From Gammaproteobacteria bacterium (GTDB lineage: Bacteria; Pseudomonadota; Gammaproteobacteria; Natronospirales; REEB76), in NCBI GenBank assembly GCA_028870845.1, contig JAGWOR010000018.1, forward strand, positions 1 through 48,241: a stretch of DNA of 48,241 nt, in the 5' to 3' direction. Every line of letters starts with the position of its first letter. Within the stretch, counting starts at the first letter, position 1. The notes beneath the pieces were generated by a model, which was not told the origin of the DNA, searched no databases, and worked only from the letters and a program-made list of their open reading frames with translations. Shown here in pieces: positions 17,564-25,806 of this stretch. Position numbers and translations under genes: made by a program.

Positions 17564-17605
17564 CTGACGTGGATCAAGGTGGCAGCCAGCACGACTGGCT
17601 AAGCT
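17564..17605 (+). promoter_or_regulatory. FNR/ANR-type box upstream of the ABC exporter operon
   Basis: The complement of 17564-17577 reads TTGATCCACGTCAG, matching the dyad except for the last base. Reading rightward, TAAGCT at 17600-17605 could be a -10, which would centre the box at -41.5 for a start near 17612. A TATATA at 17621-17626 would place it near -62 instead, the class I position. The leader to the first gene would be about 190-210 bases. Confidence 0.45.
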
Positions 17606-17821
17606 TGGTATGCCTGACCATATATATAGGAGTGCTGGCGGCGCGGGTGCGCCTGCCTGGAATCCATCGCTATAATCAGCCAGACCCCTGTGCTGGCAAT
17701 CATGGTTCTGGAACCCTGGCTGCCATATCCGGCGCCCACACTAAAACCGGCACAACCCGGGTCAAGCCACTAGCGGCATCGGGCCCCATGCATTATTGCC
17801 CAACCCAAAGCGCCATGCTCC

Positions 17822-18865
17822 GTGAACAAACCCAATAAACGCCTCATCATCCCAATCGCCGTCGCGGCTGTTTTGCTGGCGGTGCTGGCGGGCGCCTGGT
17901 ACTACCACCGGCAACAGCTGAATGCCTCACGGCTCACCCTGTACGGCAATGTGGATATCCGCCAAGTGGATCTGGCCTTCAACGGCAACGCACGTATCGC
18001 CAGCATGCTGGTAGTGGAGGGCCAGCAGGTCCACAAGGGTCAACTGCTGGCGCAACTGGACAGCGAACGCCTGCAGCAGACGGTGGCCGAAGCCAGCGCC
18101 CGGGTGGCGGCCCAGCAGCAGGTGGTGGACCGGTTACTTGCGGGTTCGCGGCCGCAGGAAATCCGCAAGGCGCGCGCCGATGTGCACGCTGCCGAGGCAC
18201 AATTGACTTATGCGCAGTTGCAATACAAGCGCAGCCAGAACCTGGCGGCCCGCGACGTGGTCAGCAAAGCGCGGCTCGACAATAACAAGGCCCAGTATGA
18301 CGTGGCCGCTGCGCAGCTGAATGCGGCGCAACAGGCACTGGCGCTGGCGCTGGCCGGTCCCCGCAAACAGGATGTGGCCGCCGCCCAGGCCACTCTGCAA
18401 GCGCTCAAGGCCGGGCTCAAGCTGGCGCAAAAAAACCTGCAGGATGCTTCGCTGTATGCGCCGGAAGCGGGCGTGATCCAGACGCGCATCCTGGAACCAG
18501 GCGATATGGCCTCGCCGCAGTTGCCGGTGTATACACTGGCGCTGCTAAACCCGGTATGGGTGCGCGCCTATGTGCCGGAACCAGCGCTGGGGCTTATTCA
18601 TCCGGGCATGCAGGCGCAAATTCTCAGCGACAGTTATCCGGACAAACGCTACCCCGGCTGGATCGGTTTCATCTCCCCGACCGCCGAGTTCACGCCAAAA
18701 TCCGTGGAAACCACCGAGCTGCGCTCCAGTCTGGTCTATCAGGTGCGCGTATTCGCGTGCAACCCGCAGGACCAGCTGCGGCTGGGAATGCCGGTCACGG
18801 TGATCATCCCGTTGCAATCCGCCGCACGGGAATCGCAAACCCCGGGCTGTGCGCCGGCCCAATGA
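17822..18865 (+). CDS. ybhG: HlyD-family membrane fusion protein of an ABC exporter (YbhG-like)
   Basis: This periplasmic adaptor links the inner-membrane ABC transporter to an outer-membrane channel. It has an N-terminal membrane anchor (about residues 8-28), a split lipoyl/barrel-sandwich domain (GNVDIRQVDLAFNGNARIASMLVVEGQQVHKGQLLAQLD and later LYAPEAGVIQTRILEPGDMA) and an alpha-helical hairpin between them (about 75-205, alanine/glutamine-rich). The length of 347 residues is close to YbhG. I chose GTG at 17822. Its stop overlaps the ATPase start by ATGA. The substrate is unknown; E. coli YbhGFSR has been linked to drug or cation efflux. Confidence 0.88.
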   Translation: MNKPNKRLIIPIAVAAVLLAVLAGAWYYHRQQLNASRLTLYGNVDIRQVDLAFNGNARIASMLVVEGQQVHKGQLLAQLDSERLQQTVAEASARVAAQQQVVDRLLAGSRPQEIRKARADVHAAEAQLTYAQLQYKRSQNLAARDVVSKARLDNNKAQYDVAAAQLNAAQQALALALAGPRKQDVAAAQATLQALKAGLKLAQKNLQDASLYAPEAGVIQTRILEPGDMASPQLPVYTLALLNPVWVRAYVPEPALGLIHPGMQAQILSDSYPDKRYPGWIGFISPTAEFTPKSVETTELRSSLVYQVRVFACNPQDQLRLGMPVTVIIPLQSAARESQTPGCAPAQ

Positions 18866-20634
18866 CTGCAGCCGCACAGCCGTTCCCCGGGATCCTGCTT
18901 GACGTCAGCCACATCAGCAAAACCTTCCTGTCCGGCGGGCGCAAACTGCAGGCCCTGTCCGAGGTCAGCTTCAAGCTCAGCGCAGGCCGCGTCACCGGGC
19001 TGATCGGCCCGGATGCGGCCGGCAAGACCACGCTCATGCGGCTGATCGCCGGCCTGCTGCTGCCCGACAGCGGCAGCATCACGGTGCTCGGCATGGATGC
19101 CACGCGCGATTCCCTGGCGGTGCAGTCCAACATCGGCTACATGCCGCAACACTTCGGCCTGTACGAAGACCTTTCGGTGCAGGAGAACCTGGACCTGTAC
19201 GCGGATCTGCAGGGTGTACCCCGCGAACAACGTGCAGCACGCTACCGGGAACTCATGTCCATGACCGGGCTGACACCCTTTACCCGAAGGCTTGCCGGCC
19301 GCCTGTCCGGCGGCATGAAGCAGAAACTCGGCCTGGCCTGCACGCTGGTGCGGCCGCCGCGCCTGCTGCTGCTGGATGAACCCACCGTGGGCGTAGACCC
19401 GGTGTCGCGCCGGGAATTGTGGGCCATTATTTACCGGCTGGTGCGCGATCAGGGCATGAGCGTGCTGTTGAGCACCGCCTATCTCGACGAGGCCGAACGC
19501 TGCCACCAGGTGCTGCTGCTGTATGCAGGCCGGCTGCTGGGAGAGGGGCCGCCCGCGGACTTCGCCTCCGCCCTCAACGGCCGCACCTTCAGTGTGCAGG
19601 CGCCGGGCATGAACAAGCGCCTGCTGCAGCAACGCCTGCGCCGCGCACCTGGCGTGCTGGACGCGGTCATCCAGGGAGAGGCGGTGCGCATCGTCATGCA
19701 CCAGCCGCTCGCCCCGGAAGCCGCAGCACTGCTGCCGGGTTCCGGCCTAACCCGCATCTCGCCGATTGCGCCGCGGTTTGAAGACAGTTTTATCACACGC
19801 ATCCAGGCGCTGCAGCCGGAAAAAACGCCCATGGATTTTCTGCAGCCGCCGCGTACCGGCGGCACGGCCACCGCTGGTGTGGTCATCGAAGTAGAAAACC
19901 TGTCGCGCCGTTTTGGCGACTTCTACGCAGTGCGAAATCTGAGCTTCAGTGTCGGTGCCGGTGAAGTATTCGGTTTGCTGGGCGCCAATGGCGCCGGCAA
20001 GACTACCACCTTCAGGATGCTGTGCGGCCTGCTGCCACCCAGCGGGGGCAGCCTGCGCGTGGCCGGCGTGGACCTGCGCTTGGCAGCCGCCCAGGCGCGC
20101 GCCCGCATCGGCTACATGTCGCAGAAATTTTCCCTGTATGAAGCCCTGACGGTAAAACAGAATCTGGATTTCTTCGCCAGCGCCTACGGCCTGACGGGGA
20201 AACCGCACGGCCAGCGCGTGGCCTGGGCGCTGGAGCAGTTCGAGTTGTCGAGCTATGCCGGCGACAACGCCAGCAGCCTGCCGCTGGGATTCAAGCAGCG
20301 CCTGCAGCTGGCGGCGGCCCTGATGCACGATCCGCGCATCCTGTTCCTGGACGAGCCGACATCCGGGGTGGACCCGCTGGCGCGGCGGGAATTCTGGGCG
20401 CGCATCAGCGCCATGTCCGAACAGGGCATCACGGTGCTGGTCACCACCCATTTCATGGAGGAAGTGGAATATTGCGACCGGCTGGTGATCATGGCCTCCG
20501 GGGAACTGCTCAAACTCGGCACCCCGGAGGACATCAAGGCAGCTGCAGCCAGCCGCGAACATCCGCAACCCAGCATGGAAGACGCCTTCATCGCACTCAT
20601 CGAGGCGCATGAGCAGATGCGCATGGCCTCGTGA
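18862..20634 (+). CDS. ybhF: Tandem-domain ABC exporter ATPase (YbhF-like)
   Basis: Two ABC nucleotide-binding domains are fused in 590 residues. NBD1 has Walker A GPDAAGKTT (49-57; the third glycine of GxxGxGK is alanine), signature LSGGMKQKL and Walker B LLLLDEPTVGVDP. NBD2 has Walker A GANGAGKTT, Walker B ILFLDEPTSGVDP and a divergent signature LPLGFKQRL in place of LSGGQ, which I recall as usual for this family. The protein powers the two downstream permeases. The frame is open further upstream, but ATG at 18862 overlaps the adaptor stop and starts the first domain properly. Confidence 0.93.
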   Translation: MTAAAQPFPGILLDVSHISKTFLSGGRKLQALSEVSFKLSAGRVTGLIGPDAAGKTTLMRLIAGLLLPDSGSITVLGMDATRDSLAVQSNIGYMPQHFGLYEDLSVQENLDLYADLQGVPREQRAARYRELMSMTGLTPFTRRLAGRLSGGMKQKLGLACTLVRPPRLLLLDEPTVGVDPVSRRELWAIIYRLVRDQGMSVLLSTAYLDEAERCHQVLLLYAGRLLGEGPPADFASALNGRTFSVQAPGMNKRLLQQRLRRAPGVLDAVIQGEAVRIVMHQPLAPEAAALLPGSGLTRISPIAPRFEDSFITRIQALQPEKTPMDFLQPPRTGGTATAGVVIEVENLSRRFGDFYAVRNLSFSVGAGEVFGLLGANGAGKTTTFRMLCGLLPPSGGSLRVAGVDLRLAAAQARARIGYMSQKFSLYEALTVKQNLDFFASAYGLTGKPHGQRVAWALEQFELSSYAGDNASSLPLGFKQRLQLAAALMHDPRILFLDEPTSGVDPLARREFWARISAMSEQGITVLVTTHFMEEVEYCDRLVIMASGELLKLGTPEDIKAAAASREHPQPSMEDAFIALIEAHEQMRMAS

Positions 20635-21773
20635 ACCCGGACGTGCAGAACCGTGGCGGCAGCCGCATGCGGCTGCGCGGGCTGCTGCGCAAGGAGTTCC
20701 TGCAGATCATCCGCGACCCCAGCAGCATCGCCATCGCCCTAGCAATGCCGGTAATTCTGCTGCTGCTGTTCGGCTACGGAGTATCCCTGGACGCCAAGCA
20801 TGTGCCGCTGGCACTGGTGGTGGAACAGCCGAGCGCCGAGGCCGCGAGCTTCACTGCCGCCTTCAACGCCTCCGAGTATTTCAATCCCCAGGCATATCAG
20901 GACATGCGCTCGGCGGAACTGGCGCTGATGGCCGGCCGCGTGGACGGCATCGTGCGGCTGCGCGGCAACTTCGTCAGCCGCCTGGTTCGCGGACCCGACG
21001 CCCCCATCCAGGTGGTGGTGAGCGGCATGAACGCCAACAACGCGCGACTGATCGAGGGCTACGTGAGCGGTGTTTGGCGCTCCTGGCTCACCCAACAGGC
21101 CGGGCTTGCGGGCCGGCCGCTGGCGGTGCCGGTGTCCGTAGAACAACGCGTGTGGTTCAACAGCGCGGTGCGCAGCAAGGACTTCCTGGTGCCGGGGCTG
21201 ATCGCCGTGATCATGACGCTGATCGGCGCCATGCTCACGGCGCTGGTGATGGCCCGGGAATGGGAGCGCGGCACCATGGAAGCGCTCATGGTCACACCGG
21301 TCAGCATGCGTGAAATCCTCATCGGCAAGCTGGTGCCCTATTTCGCGCTGGGCATGGGTGGCATGGCATTGTCGGTGATCATGGCCTTGTGGCTGTTCGG
21401 CGTGCCGCTGCACGGTTCGCTGCTGCTGCTGTTCCTGTGCGCGGCGCTGTTCATGCTGGCGGCACTGGGCATGGGGCTGCTGGTATCGGTGGTGGCACGC
21501 AGCCAGTTCGTGGCCAGCCTGGTGGCGTTGGTGACCACATTCCTGCCGGCGTTCCTGCTCTCCGGCTTCATCTTCGACGTGGGCAGCATGCCGCACGTGG
21601 TGCAGGCCATCACCTACCTGATCGCGGCGCGCTATTTCGTCTCCATCCTGCAGACCCTGTTCCTGGCCGGCAACGTGTGGGTGATCATCATTCCCAATGC
21701 CCTGGCCCTGTGCGCCATGGCGGCGGTGTTCCTGCTGGTGGCGCGCCGCCGTTCGCACAAGCGCCTGCAATGA
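20631..21773 (+). CDS. ybhS: ABC-2 type permease (YbhS-like)
   Basis: A 380-residue ABC-2 permease with the standard plan: RGLLRKEFLQIIRDPSSIAIALAMPVILLLLFGYG as first helix, a large periplasmic domain (about 60-185), then five transmembrane helices, including AREWERGTMEALMVTPVSMREILIGKLVPY, the coupling-helix region that contacts the ATPase. It starts at GTG 20631, overlapping the ATPase stop; ATG at 20667 is an alternative. It overlaps the second permease by ATGA. Confidence 0.92.
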   Translation: MNPDVQNRGGSRMRLRGLLRKEFLQIIRDPSSIAIALAMPVILLLLFGYGVSLDAKHVPLALVVEQPSAEAASFTAAFNASEYFNPQAYQDMRSAELALMAGRVDGIVRLRGNFVSRLVRGPDAPIQVVVSGMNANNARLIEGYVSGVWRSWLTQQAGLAGRPLAVPVSVEQRVWFNSAVRSKDFLVPGLIAVIMTLIGAMLTALVMAREWERGTMEALMVTPVSMREILIGKLVPYFALGMGGMALSVIMALWLFGVPLHGSLLLLFLCAALFMLAALGMGLLVSVVARSQFVASLVALVTTFLPAFLLSGFIFDVGSMPHVVQAITYLIAARYFVSILQTLFLAGNVWVIIIPNALALCAMAAVFLLVARRRSHKRLQ

Positions 21774-22888
21774 ACGGTTTGTGGCAGCGGGCGCTGGCAC
21801 TGGCGCTCAAGGAGCTGCGCACCATCCTGCGCGATCCACGCAGCCGCTTCGTGGTGTTCGGCCCGCCTATCATCCAGCTGCTGGTATTCGGATACGCCGC
21901 CACTTTCGACCTGAATAACGTGAAGTACGCGGTATATTCGGAAGACCGGGGCGAAGCCGCGCGCCAGCTGCTGGCGGGATTCTCCGGATCGCCACATTTC
22001 CGCCTGACGGAAAACATCCAGCGGCAGCAGCAGATCGCGCCGCTGATCACCGACCGGGACGTACTCATGGTGGTGCACCTGGGCCCGCAGTTCAGCCGCA
22101 ACCTGGCCATGGGCCGGCCGGCGGCGGTGCAGATCATCATCGACGGACGCAATTCCAACACCGCACTGATCGCATTGGGATACGCCCAGACCATCGTCAA
22201 CCAGTTCAACCGCGACTGGTCCCAAAGCCACGGCATCGCCGGCCCGCCCGCCAGCCTCCAGACCCGTGCCTGGTTCAACCCCAACCTGGAAAGCCGCTGG
22301 TATTTCGTGCCCGGCCTGGCGGGCTTGATCGTGCTGGTGGTGACCCTGGCGGTGACCTCGCTGTCGGTGGCCCGCGAACGAGAACAGGGTACTTTCGACC
22401 AGCTGCTGGTCACGCCCATGACGCCGCTGGAAATCCTGCTGGGCAAATCGCTGCCCGGAATGCTCATCGGCGTGGCCGAAGGCACGTTCATCCTGCTGGT
22501 GGCGGTATTCTGGTTTCACGTGCCGTTCAAAGGCAGCCTGCTGGTGCTGTACTCGGGGTTGCTGCTGTTCCTGCTGTCGGTGGTGGGCATCGGCCTGATG
22601 CTGTCATCCCTGTGCACCACCTTGCAGCAGGCGCTGCTGGGCTCCTTCCTGTTCATGATGCCGGCCGTGATCCTTTCCGGTTTCGCCACCCCCATCGCCA
22701 ACATGCCGCAGCCGGTGCAGTGGCTGACACTGGCCAACCCGCTGCGCTACTTTCTGGTGATCGTGCACAGCGTGTTCCTGGAGGGCGCCTCGTTCAGTGT
22801 GCTCATCAACCAGTTCTGGCCCATGGCGGCCATCGGCGTGATCAGCCTGGCGTCCGCCGGCTGGCTGTTCCGCCACCGGCTCTACTGA
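21770..22888 (+). CDS. ybhR: ABC-2 type permease (YbhR-like)
   Basis: The second permease half is 372 residues and homologous in plan to the first: ALKELRTILRDPRSRFVVFGPPIIQLLVFGYAATFD, a periplasmic domain (about 45-175), then five helices with AREREQGTFDQLLVTPMTPLEILLGKSLPG. With the gene before it, it should form a heterodimeric channel. The frame is open further upstream inside the other permease; ATG at 21770 is supported by the 4-base overlap. Order and lengths of all four genes match ybhG-F-S-R of enterobacteria. Confidence 0.92.
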   Translation: MNGLWQRALALALKELRTILRDPRSRFVVFGPPIIQLLVFGYAATFDLNNVKYAVYSEDRGEAARQLLAGFSGSPHFRLTENIQRQQQIAPLITDRDVLMVVHLGPQFSRNLAMGRPAAVQIIIDGRNSNTALIALGYAQTIVNQFNRDWSQSHGIAGPPASLQTRAWFNPNLESRWYFVPGLAGLIVLVVTLAVTSLSVAREREQGTFDQLLVTPMTPLEILLGKSLPGMLIGVAEGTFILLVAVFWFHVPFKGSLLVLYSGLLLFLLSVVGIGLMLSSLCTTLQQALLGSFLFMMPAVILSGFATPIANMPQPVQWLTLANPLRYFLVIVHSVFLEGASFSVLINQFWPMAAIGVISLASAGWLFRHRLY

Positions 22889-22906
22889 TATCGACGGCGT
22901 CACTCA

Positions 22907-22925
22907 AGCCGCCTGCAGGGCGGCT
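22907..22925 (+). terminator. Hairpin after the ABC exporter operon
   Basis: AGCCGCC (22907-22913) pairs perfectly with GGCGGCT (22919-22925) around a 5-base loop, 18 bases past the last permease stop. There is no T-run after it, so it may be only a stabilising stem or a weak terminator. Confidence 0.35.
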
Positions 22926-22989
22926 GGCAGCGGCCTCACTTCCCGGCCGGTGCACGCGCCGCTAAATCAGCCCATAATCATTCCAATCG

Positions 22990-23016
22990 GGAACCATTTT
23001 CCTTTGTCATGCGTCT
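22990..23016 (+). promoter_or_regulatory. ECF sigma-type promoter (GGAACC-N16-CGTCT)
   Basis: GGAACC at 22990-22995 and CGTCT at 23012-23016 are separated by exactly 16 bases. This is the classic bipartite pattern recognised by many ECF sigma factors, and it stands directly before an ECF sigma gene, so autoregulation is likely. A transcription start about six bases past CGTCT would leave only about 4 bases before the ATG at 23026, a nearly leaderless mRNA. Confidence 0.7.
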
Positions 23017-23025
23017 TCTGATGTT

Positions 23026-23637
23026 ATGCCGTCCGTGATTTCATTCAGGCATGCACAAGTTTCCCCGGCGGAGCGGCAAGCCCGGTTCACCGCCTGGGTC
23101 TCTCCCCATCTGCAGCAGCTGCACCGCATCGCCTGGCGTTTCACCGGTCACTCCCAGGATGCGGAAGATCTGGTGCAGGAACTGCTGCTGCGCCTGTACC
23201 GCAAACCCGGGGTCTGGGACAAACCGGAACAACCCGGCATCTGGCTGATCCGCTCCCTGCACAACCTGTACGTGGACCAGTGGCGCCGCACGCGCCGTCA
23301 GCCGCTCAGCAACCGCCATAACCTGGATTGGGACGAGCTGGCGGGAATGGCGGATTCCGGGGAAACCGATCCGGAAAGACTGGCGCACTCGCGGGAAATA
23401 CAGCGGCGGCTGAGCGCCGCCATGTCCACCTTGTCCCAGGAACAGCGCGCCATCCTGGTGTTGCACGACATGGAAGGCCACACCGCGGGTGAACTCAGCC
23501 TGCTGTTGAAACTGCCGCTGGGCACCGTCAAATCCCGCCTGTTCAGGGCCCGGCGCCAGGTGCGGGAAATATTTCTCAAACACGGGAACCCCGCGGCGGG
23601 TTTTTACGTGTTAAGTGATGAGCTGGAAGCCACATGA
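23026..23637 (+). CDS. ECF-type RNA polymerase sigma factor
   Basis: The 203-residue protein has region 2 (about 20-95: HRIAWRFTGHSQDAEDLVQELLLRLYRKP, then WLIRSLHNLYVDQWRRTRR) and region 4 (about 125-185: LSAAMSTLSQEQRAILVLHDMEGHTAGELSLLLKLPLGTVKSRLFRARRQVRE, with its helix-turn-helix). There is no region 3, as expected for ECF members. It overlaps the anti-sigma gene by ATGA. The start at 23026 lacks room for a ribosome-binding site if the upstream ECF promoter is used; GTG at 23035 has the same problem. The stimulus is not evident; the genes downstream point to the envelope. Confidence 0.93.
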   Translation: MPSVISFRHAQVSPAERQARFTAWVSPHLQQLHRIAWRFTGHSQDAEDLVQELLLRLYRKPGVWDKPEQPGIWLIRSLHNLYVDQWRRTRRQPLSNRHNLDWDELAGMADSGETDPERLAHSREIQRRLSAAMSTLSQEQRAILVLHDMEGHTAGELSLLLKLPLGTVKSRLFRARRQVREIFLKHGNPAAGFYVLSDELEAT

Positions 23638-24320
23638 ACTGCGAAATCTCACAATCACTGCTGGACGTACCTGCCGAGGAGATCCCGGCGGCGGCCCGCG
23701 CGCAGATCCAGGTACATCTTGAAACCTGCGCGGCATGCCGTACGGCGTGGCATGCGCAACGCCTGCTGGGCGCGGCCCTGGCCGCCGTGCCCGCGCCTGA
23801 TTTTTCCGAAGTCGCCGGACAACGCTTGTTGGCGCGCGTGTTCGCATTTGATACCCGCCGGCAGCAGCACACAATGGTGGCGGCCGCGGCGGCCGCAGTG
23901 CTGGTGGCCGGACTGGTGACGGCTTTGACACTGACCCGCTACACGCAGACCCCGGAATACGTATTCCACAACGGCACCCTGATTCTGCAAAGCGAGCAAC
24001 CTACCACGGTGGGGGTGCGCTTCGACTCCGGGTCGGCGCTTGCAAACGTGCGTTTCACCATCGACCTGCCGCAGGGCATGCAGCTGGCCGGGCAGCCGGG
24101 ATTGCGTCACGTGAGCTGGGTCGGCGAGCTGCGCAAGGGCCAGAACCTGCTCAAATTGCCGGTGGTGGCGCATGCCGGAACCCATGGCGTGCTGACCGCG
24201 GAACTCAGCCAGAACGGCGGCAGCCGCCGCTTCAGCCTGGCGGTGCTTGCCAGCCAGCCCAATCCCCTGGCTGTGCGGCTGTGGCATGGTTTAACCCATC
24301 AATTTGACACGGGCACCTGA
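23634..24320 (+). CDS. Zinc-type (ZAS) anti-sigma factor, membrane-anchored
   Basis: The N-terminal cytoplasmic domain has C3 and the ZAS motif H28-x3-C32-x2-C35 in QVHLETCAACR, which binds zinc and holds the sigma factor. A single transmembrane helix follows at about 80-103 (TMVAAAAAAVLVAGLVTALTL). The periplasmic part (about 105-228) is beta-rich and could sense the signal. Translational coupling to the sigma gene and the class of protein make it the cognate regulator. The next gene's ATG overlaps its stop by one base. Confidence 0.88.
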   Translation: MNCEISQSLLDVPAEEIPAAARAQIQVHLETCAACRTAWHAQRLLGAALAAVPAPDFSEVAGQRLLARVFAFDTRRQQHTMVAAAAAAVLVAGLVTALTLTRYTQTPEYVFHNGTLILQSEQPTTVGVRFDSGSALANVRFTIDLPQGMQLAGQPGLRHVSWVGELRKGQNLLKLPVVAHAGTHGVLTAELSQNGGSRRFSLAVLASQPNPLAVRLWHGLTHQFDTGT

Positions 24321-24736
24321 TGTCGGAGATTCGCGCCATGCTGAAGCAGTTGTTCACTGGTCTGGTCGCAATCATGGCATTGTGCCTGAATGTGAATGCA
24401 TTCGCGGGCAACGCCCCGATTCCACCACCGCCTGAACCTGCGCGCCTGGATGTCACCATGACCGTGGTGCCGCTGAATGCGGACATTGAAAAGACCGTAG
24501 CCCAGACCATCATCATCCCCGTGCCCGGGGTTACTCCCGGAGCGCAAAAGCCGGCGGCCATGGCCAAACCTGCTCCGCATCCGCGGGACAAGACCGGAAT
24601 CAAAAGCCTGGAGCACACGCGTGCCTCCGCGATCCGCGAATCCGCCAAAGCCCGGCGGGAAGCCACGGAAGCTGCCAAGGAAGCCCGCAAGGACAGCAAC
24701 AACTCCGGCGCCCCCGACAACGACACACCGCCGTGA
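24320..24736 (+). CDS. Small exported protein of unknown function
   Basis: The 138-residue product has a signal peptide (about residues 8-29, cleavage after VNAFA) and a proline-rich start of the mature chain (GNAPIPPPPEP). A short beta-like stretch (RLDVTMTVVPLNADIEKTVAQTIIIPVPG) follows, then a long charged helix rich in Ala, Arg, Lys and Glu (RASAIRESAKARREATEAAKEARKD). I do not recognise a family. It is coupled to the anti-sigma gene on one side and abuts the PAP2-like gene on the other, so it is probably part of the ECF regulon. Confidence 0.7.
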   Translation: MSEIRAMLKQLFTGLVAIMALCLNVNAFAGNAPIPPPPEPARLDVTMTVVPLNADIEKTVAQTIIIPVPGVTPGAQKPAAMAKPAPHPRDKTGIKSLEHTRASAIRESAKARREATEAAKEARKDSNNSGAPDNDTPP

Positions 24737-24786
24737 ATTCGGCGCTGCCTGTAACCGCATCATTCCCCACCCACAAGAAGCCGAAA

Positions 24787-25722
24787 ATGACGCCATTGAA
24801 AACGCTGGTTTGCGGAGCACTCCTGTGCCTGATGGCTGCTTCCCATGCACAGCCCGGATTGAAACCCCTGAACGGCAATAGCACTGTAAATACCGACGCC
24901 TGTTTGCTTTCCCTGCAACATTCCGACTGCAATTCCGTATTTGCGATCAGGCAATATGGCAAACCAGACATGTTGCATCCATCGGATTGCCAGCTGGCCT
25001 TTTGCAAAGCACCGCGTTTCGCATTTGCAGATGCTGCGGATTCCGGCCAACAGCAAGCATCGGCCACCAGTGAACAGCAAACGCAGGAGGATGCCGGGAA
25101 CGCATCCTGGACCGGCGACCGCAGCGGTTATTACCTGCTGGGCGCCATCCCGCTCATCGTCGGAGTGGGCAGCCTGCTGAATGTTGATCATCGCCTGACA
25201 TACGACGATTCGGGAATCTGGAAGCGCAGCAACCAGCTGGATCTGGAATACGGCGTGGTGCTCACGGAAATCGGCGGCGGCCTGTGGTTCGGCGGCCAGA
25301 ACCGCATCGGCCGCACTTTCTGGCAAAGTATCGATGCCTCGGCGTTCTCATCGCTCGCTGCCCAGGCGCTCAAATATACTTTCAGCCGGGCGCGTCCCAG
25401 CCAGAGTTCCAGTCCTAACCACTGGTTCCAGGGCAGCTGTTGCCAGAGCTTCCCCAGCGGCGAAGTCACCCTGCAGGCCAGCTTCGTAACGCCATTCATT
25501 CTCGAATACCACCAGGACCATCCCTGGGTCTGGGGCCTGGAAGCCCTGCCCCTGTATGACGCGCTGGGGCGCATGAAAACCCATGGCCACTGGCAGACCG
25601 ACGTGCTTTCAGGCTGGGCTCTGGGCACCGCTTTCGGCATTTTTGCCCACAACTGGAAAATGCCGTTTTTCCTTAGTCTAATGCCCCACGGGGTGATGGT
25701 GGGCTGGCATACCAGGTTTTGA
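24787..25722 (+). CDS. PAP2-superfamily phosphatase-like exported protein
   Basis: A signal peptide (MTPLKTLVCGALLCLMAASHA) and one hydrophobic segment (YYLLGAIPLIVGVGSLL) precede the PAP2 core. The three phosphatase signatures are visible: KYTFSRARP (K-x6-RP), FPSGEVT where most relatives have PSGH, and GRMKTHGHWQTD (R...H-x3-D). PAP2 enzymes dephosphorylate lipid phosphates such as undecaprenyl diphosphate or phosphatidate at the periplasmic face. The His-to-Glu change in the second motif could alter or abolish activity. GTG at 24733 overlaps the previous stop and is a real alternative start, adding 18 residues before the signal peptide. It is the last gene of the ECF operon. Confidence 0.8.
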   Translation: MTPLKTLVCGALLCLMAASHAQPGLKPLNGNSTVNTDACLLSLQHSDCNSVFAIRQYGKPDMLHPSDCQLAFCKAPRFAFADAADSGQQQASATSEQQTQEDAGNASWTGDRSGYYLLGAIPLIVGVGSLLNVDHRLTYDDSGIWKRSNQLDLEYGVVLTEIGGGLWFGGQNRIGRTFWQSIDASAFSSLAAQALKYTFSRARPSQSSSPNHWFQGSCCQSFPSGEVTLQASFVTPFILEYHQDHPWVWGLEALPLYDALGRMKTHGHWQTDVLSGWALGTAFGIFAHNWKMPFFLSLMPHGVMVGWHTRF

Positions 25723-25806
25723 AACCTGCGATGTGTAACATATATATATGAATACACCGCAAGCGCGCAGGATGGGATTGAAGTACGGAAAATTTACCGA
25801 GGATAT

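Larger units (their letters stand above)
17217..17821. other. 605-base divergent intergenic region between ccmF and the ABC exporter
   Basis: No convincing gene is present; the short frames here have no coding character. It holds two FNR/ANR-type boxes, one facing each way (17301-17314 and 17564-17577), and CCATATATATAGG at 17618-17630 with a sigma70-like TATAAT at about 17671. Base composition is ordinary for the window. Confidence 0.5.

Noticed and set aside
17569-17838. 89-codon frame between ccmF and the ABC exporter
   Set aside because: No domain, odd composition, no ribosome-binding site, and it overlaps a promoter region and the start of the adaptor gene.
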